A stretch of 6,209 nt of DNA. Origin: Paracoccaceae bacterium. GTDB taxonomy: Bacteria; Pseudomonadota; Alphaproteobacteria; Rhodobacterales; Rhodobacteraceae. Position 1 is the stretch's first letter; every line of letters starts with the position of its first letter. Shown one piece after another: positions 5,843 to 6,209 of this stretch. The notes under the pieces were generated by a model. The model worked only from the letters and a program-made list of their open reading frames with translations, was not told the DNA's origin and did not search any database. The DNA is taken from contig QKHF01000177.1 in NCBI GenBank assembly GCA_003250135.1, positions 1 to 6,209 on the forward strand. Direction: 5' to 3'. The position numbers and the translations under genes were made by a program.

Positions 5843-6209
5843 ATGGCTGAGCCCCGCATCACCATCGCCGTCGTGGAGCGCGATCGCGAACGCGCGTTGA
5901 TGATCATCGACGGGCTGCGCGAGGCGGGAGACTACAACGTCACCGTCATCGGTGACGAGACCGGCCTCGCCCGCGCGCTCAACGAACTCAATCCCGACGT
6001 GGTGCTGATCGACCTGGAGAACCCCCAGCGCGACATGCTGGAGGCGCTGGCGATCGCCTCCAACCCGCTGGAGCGCCCGGTGGCGATGTTCGTCGACCGT
6101 TCCGACCACGCCGCCACCCGCGCCGCCATCGAGGCCGGGGTCAGCGCCTATGTGGTGGACGGGCTCCGAAAAGAGCGTATCAAGCCCATCGTTGACGCGG
6201 CCATCGCGC
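5843..6209 (+). CDS. nasT: NasT/AmiR-like response regulator, N-terminal receiver-like part (truncated by window edge)
   Basis: The open frame runs from ATG 5843 through the right edge, giving 122 codons of what is probably a protein of about 190-200 residues. The sequence starts MAEPRITIAVVERDRERAL and carries stretches I recognise from NasT: NPDVVLIDLENPQRD (50-64), RPVAMFVDRSD (78-88), EAGVSAYVVDGLRKERIKPI (97-116). NasT proteins have an N-terminal receiver-like domain and a C-terminal ANTAR domain that binds RNA hairpins and prevents termination, usually under control of the nitrate sensor NasS. Asp57 is in the phospho-acceptor position, but the acidic pocket is Glu12/Arg13, and the usual Thr and Lys are Val84 and Asp106, so phosphorylation control is doubtful. 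The start has a weak AGGCGAG (5832-5838). The gap to urtE is 28 nt with no terminator, so read-through from the urt operon is likely. The ANTAR domain itself is beyond the window and is inferred. Confidence 0.85.
   Translation, partial: MAEPRITIAVVERDRERALMIIDGLREAGDYNVTVIGDETGLARALNELNPDVVLIDLENPQRDMLEALAIASNPLERPVAMFVDRSDHAATRAAIEAGVSAYVVDGLRKERIKPIVDAAIA

Overview
This window holds a complete five-gene urea ABC transporter cluster, urtA-urtB-urtC-urtD-urtE, all on the + strand. It is followed by the first 122 codons of a NasT/AmiR-like regulator that runs off the right edge. High GC content, strong G/C preference at third codon positions, and the protein sequences suggest an alphaproteobacterium, possibly Rhodobacterales-like. 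The taxonomic call is an inference from composition and remembered family sequences, not a search.

Layout. Positions 1-230 are a non-coding leader before urtA. It carries a perfect 10-bp inverted repeat (18-50), a possible NtrC-type half-site (123-128) and a small hexaloop stem-loop (67-88). urtA (231-1514) encodes the secreted substrate-binding protein. The 83-nt urtA-urtB gap contains a strong GC hairpin followed by TTTT (1536-1567), which could reduce transcription into the later genes. urtB (1598-3202) and urtC (3216-4361) encode the two permease subunits. urtD (4366-5118) and urtE (5119-5814) encode the two ATPases. Junctions from urtB to urtE are very tight (13, 4 and 0 nt), so these genes are probably co-transcribed and translationally coupled. 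The regulator begins 28 nt after urtE with no visible terminator between them.

How they work together. UrtA would bind urea in the periplasm and deliver it to the UrtB/UrtC channel, and UrtD/UrtE would hydrolyse ATP in the cytoplasm. This is a high-affinity route for scavenging urea as a nitrogen source. No urease genes lie in the window. The last gene matches the receiver-like half of NasT-type ANTAR antiterminators, which act on nascent RNA. Its position behind urtE raises the possibility that nitrate/nitrogen-responsive antitermination is linked to urea uptake, and this is the most interesting feature here. The transporter genes themselves look intact and ordinary for their families. I see no mobile elements, CRISPR arrays, tRNA or rRNA genes, and no gene-free stretch longer than 300 bases.
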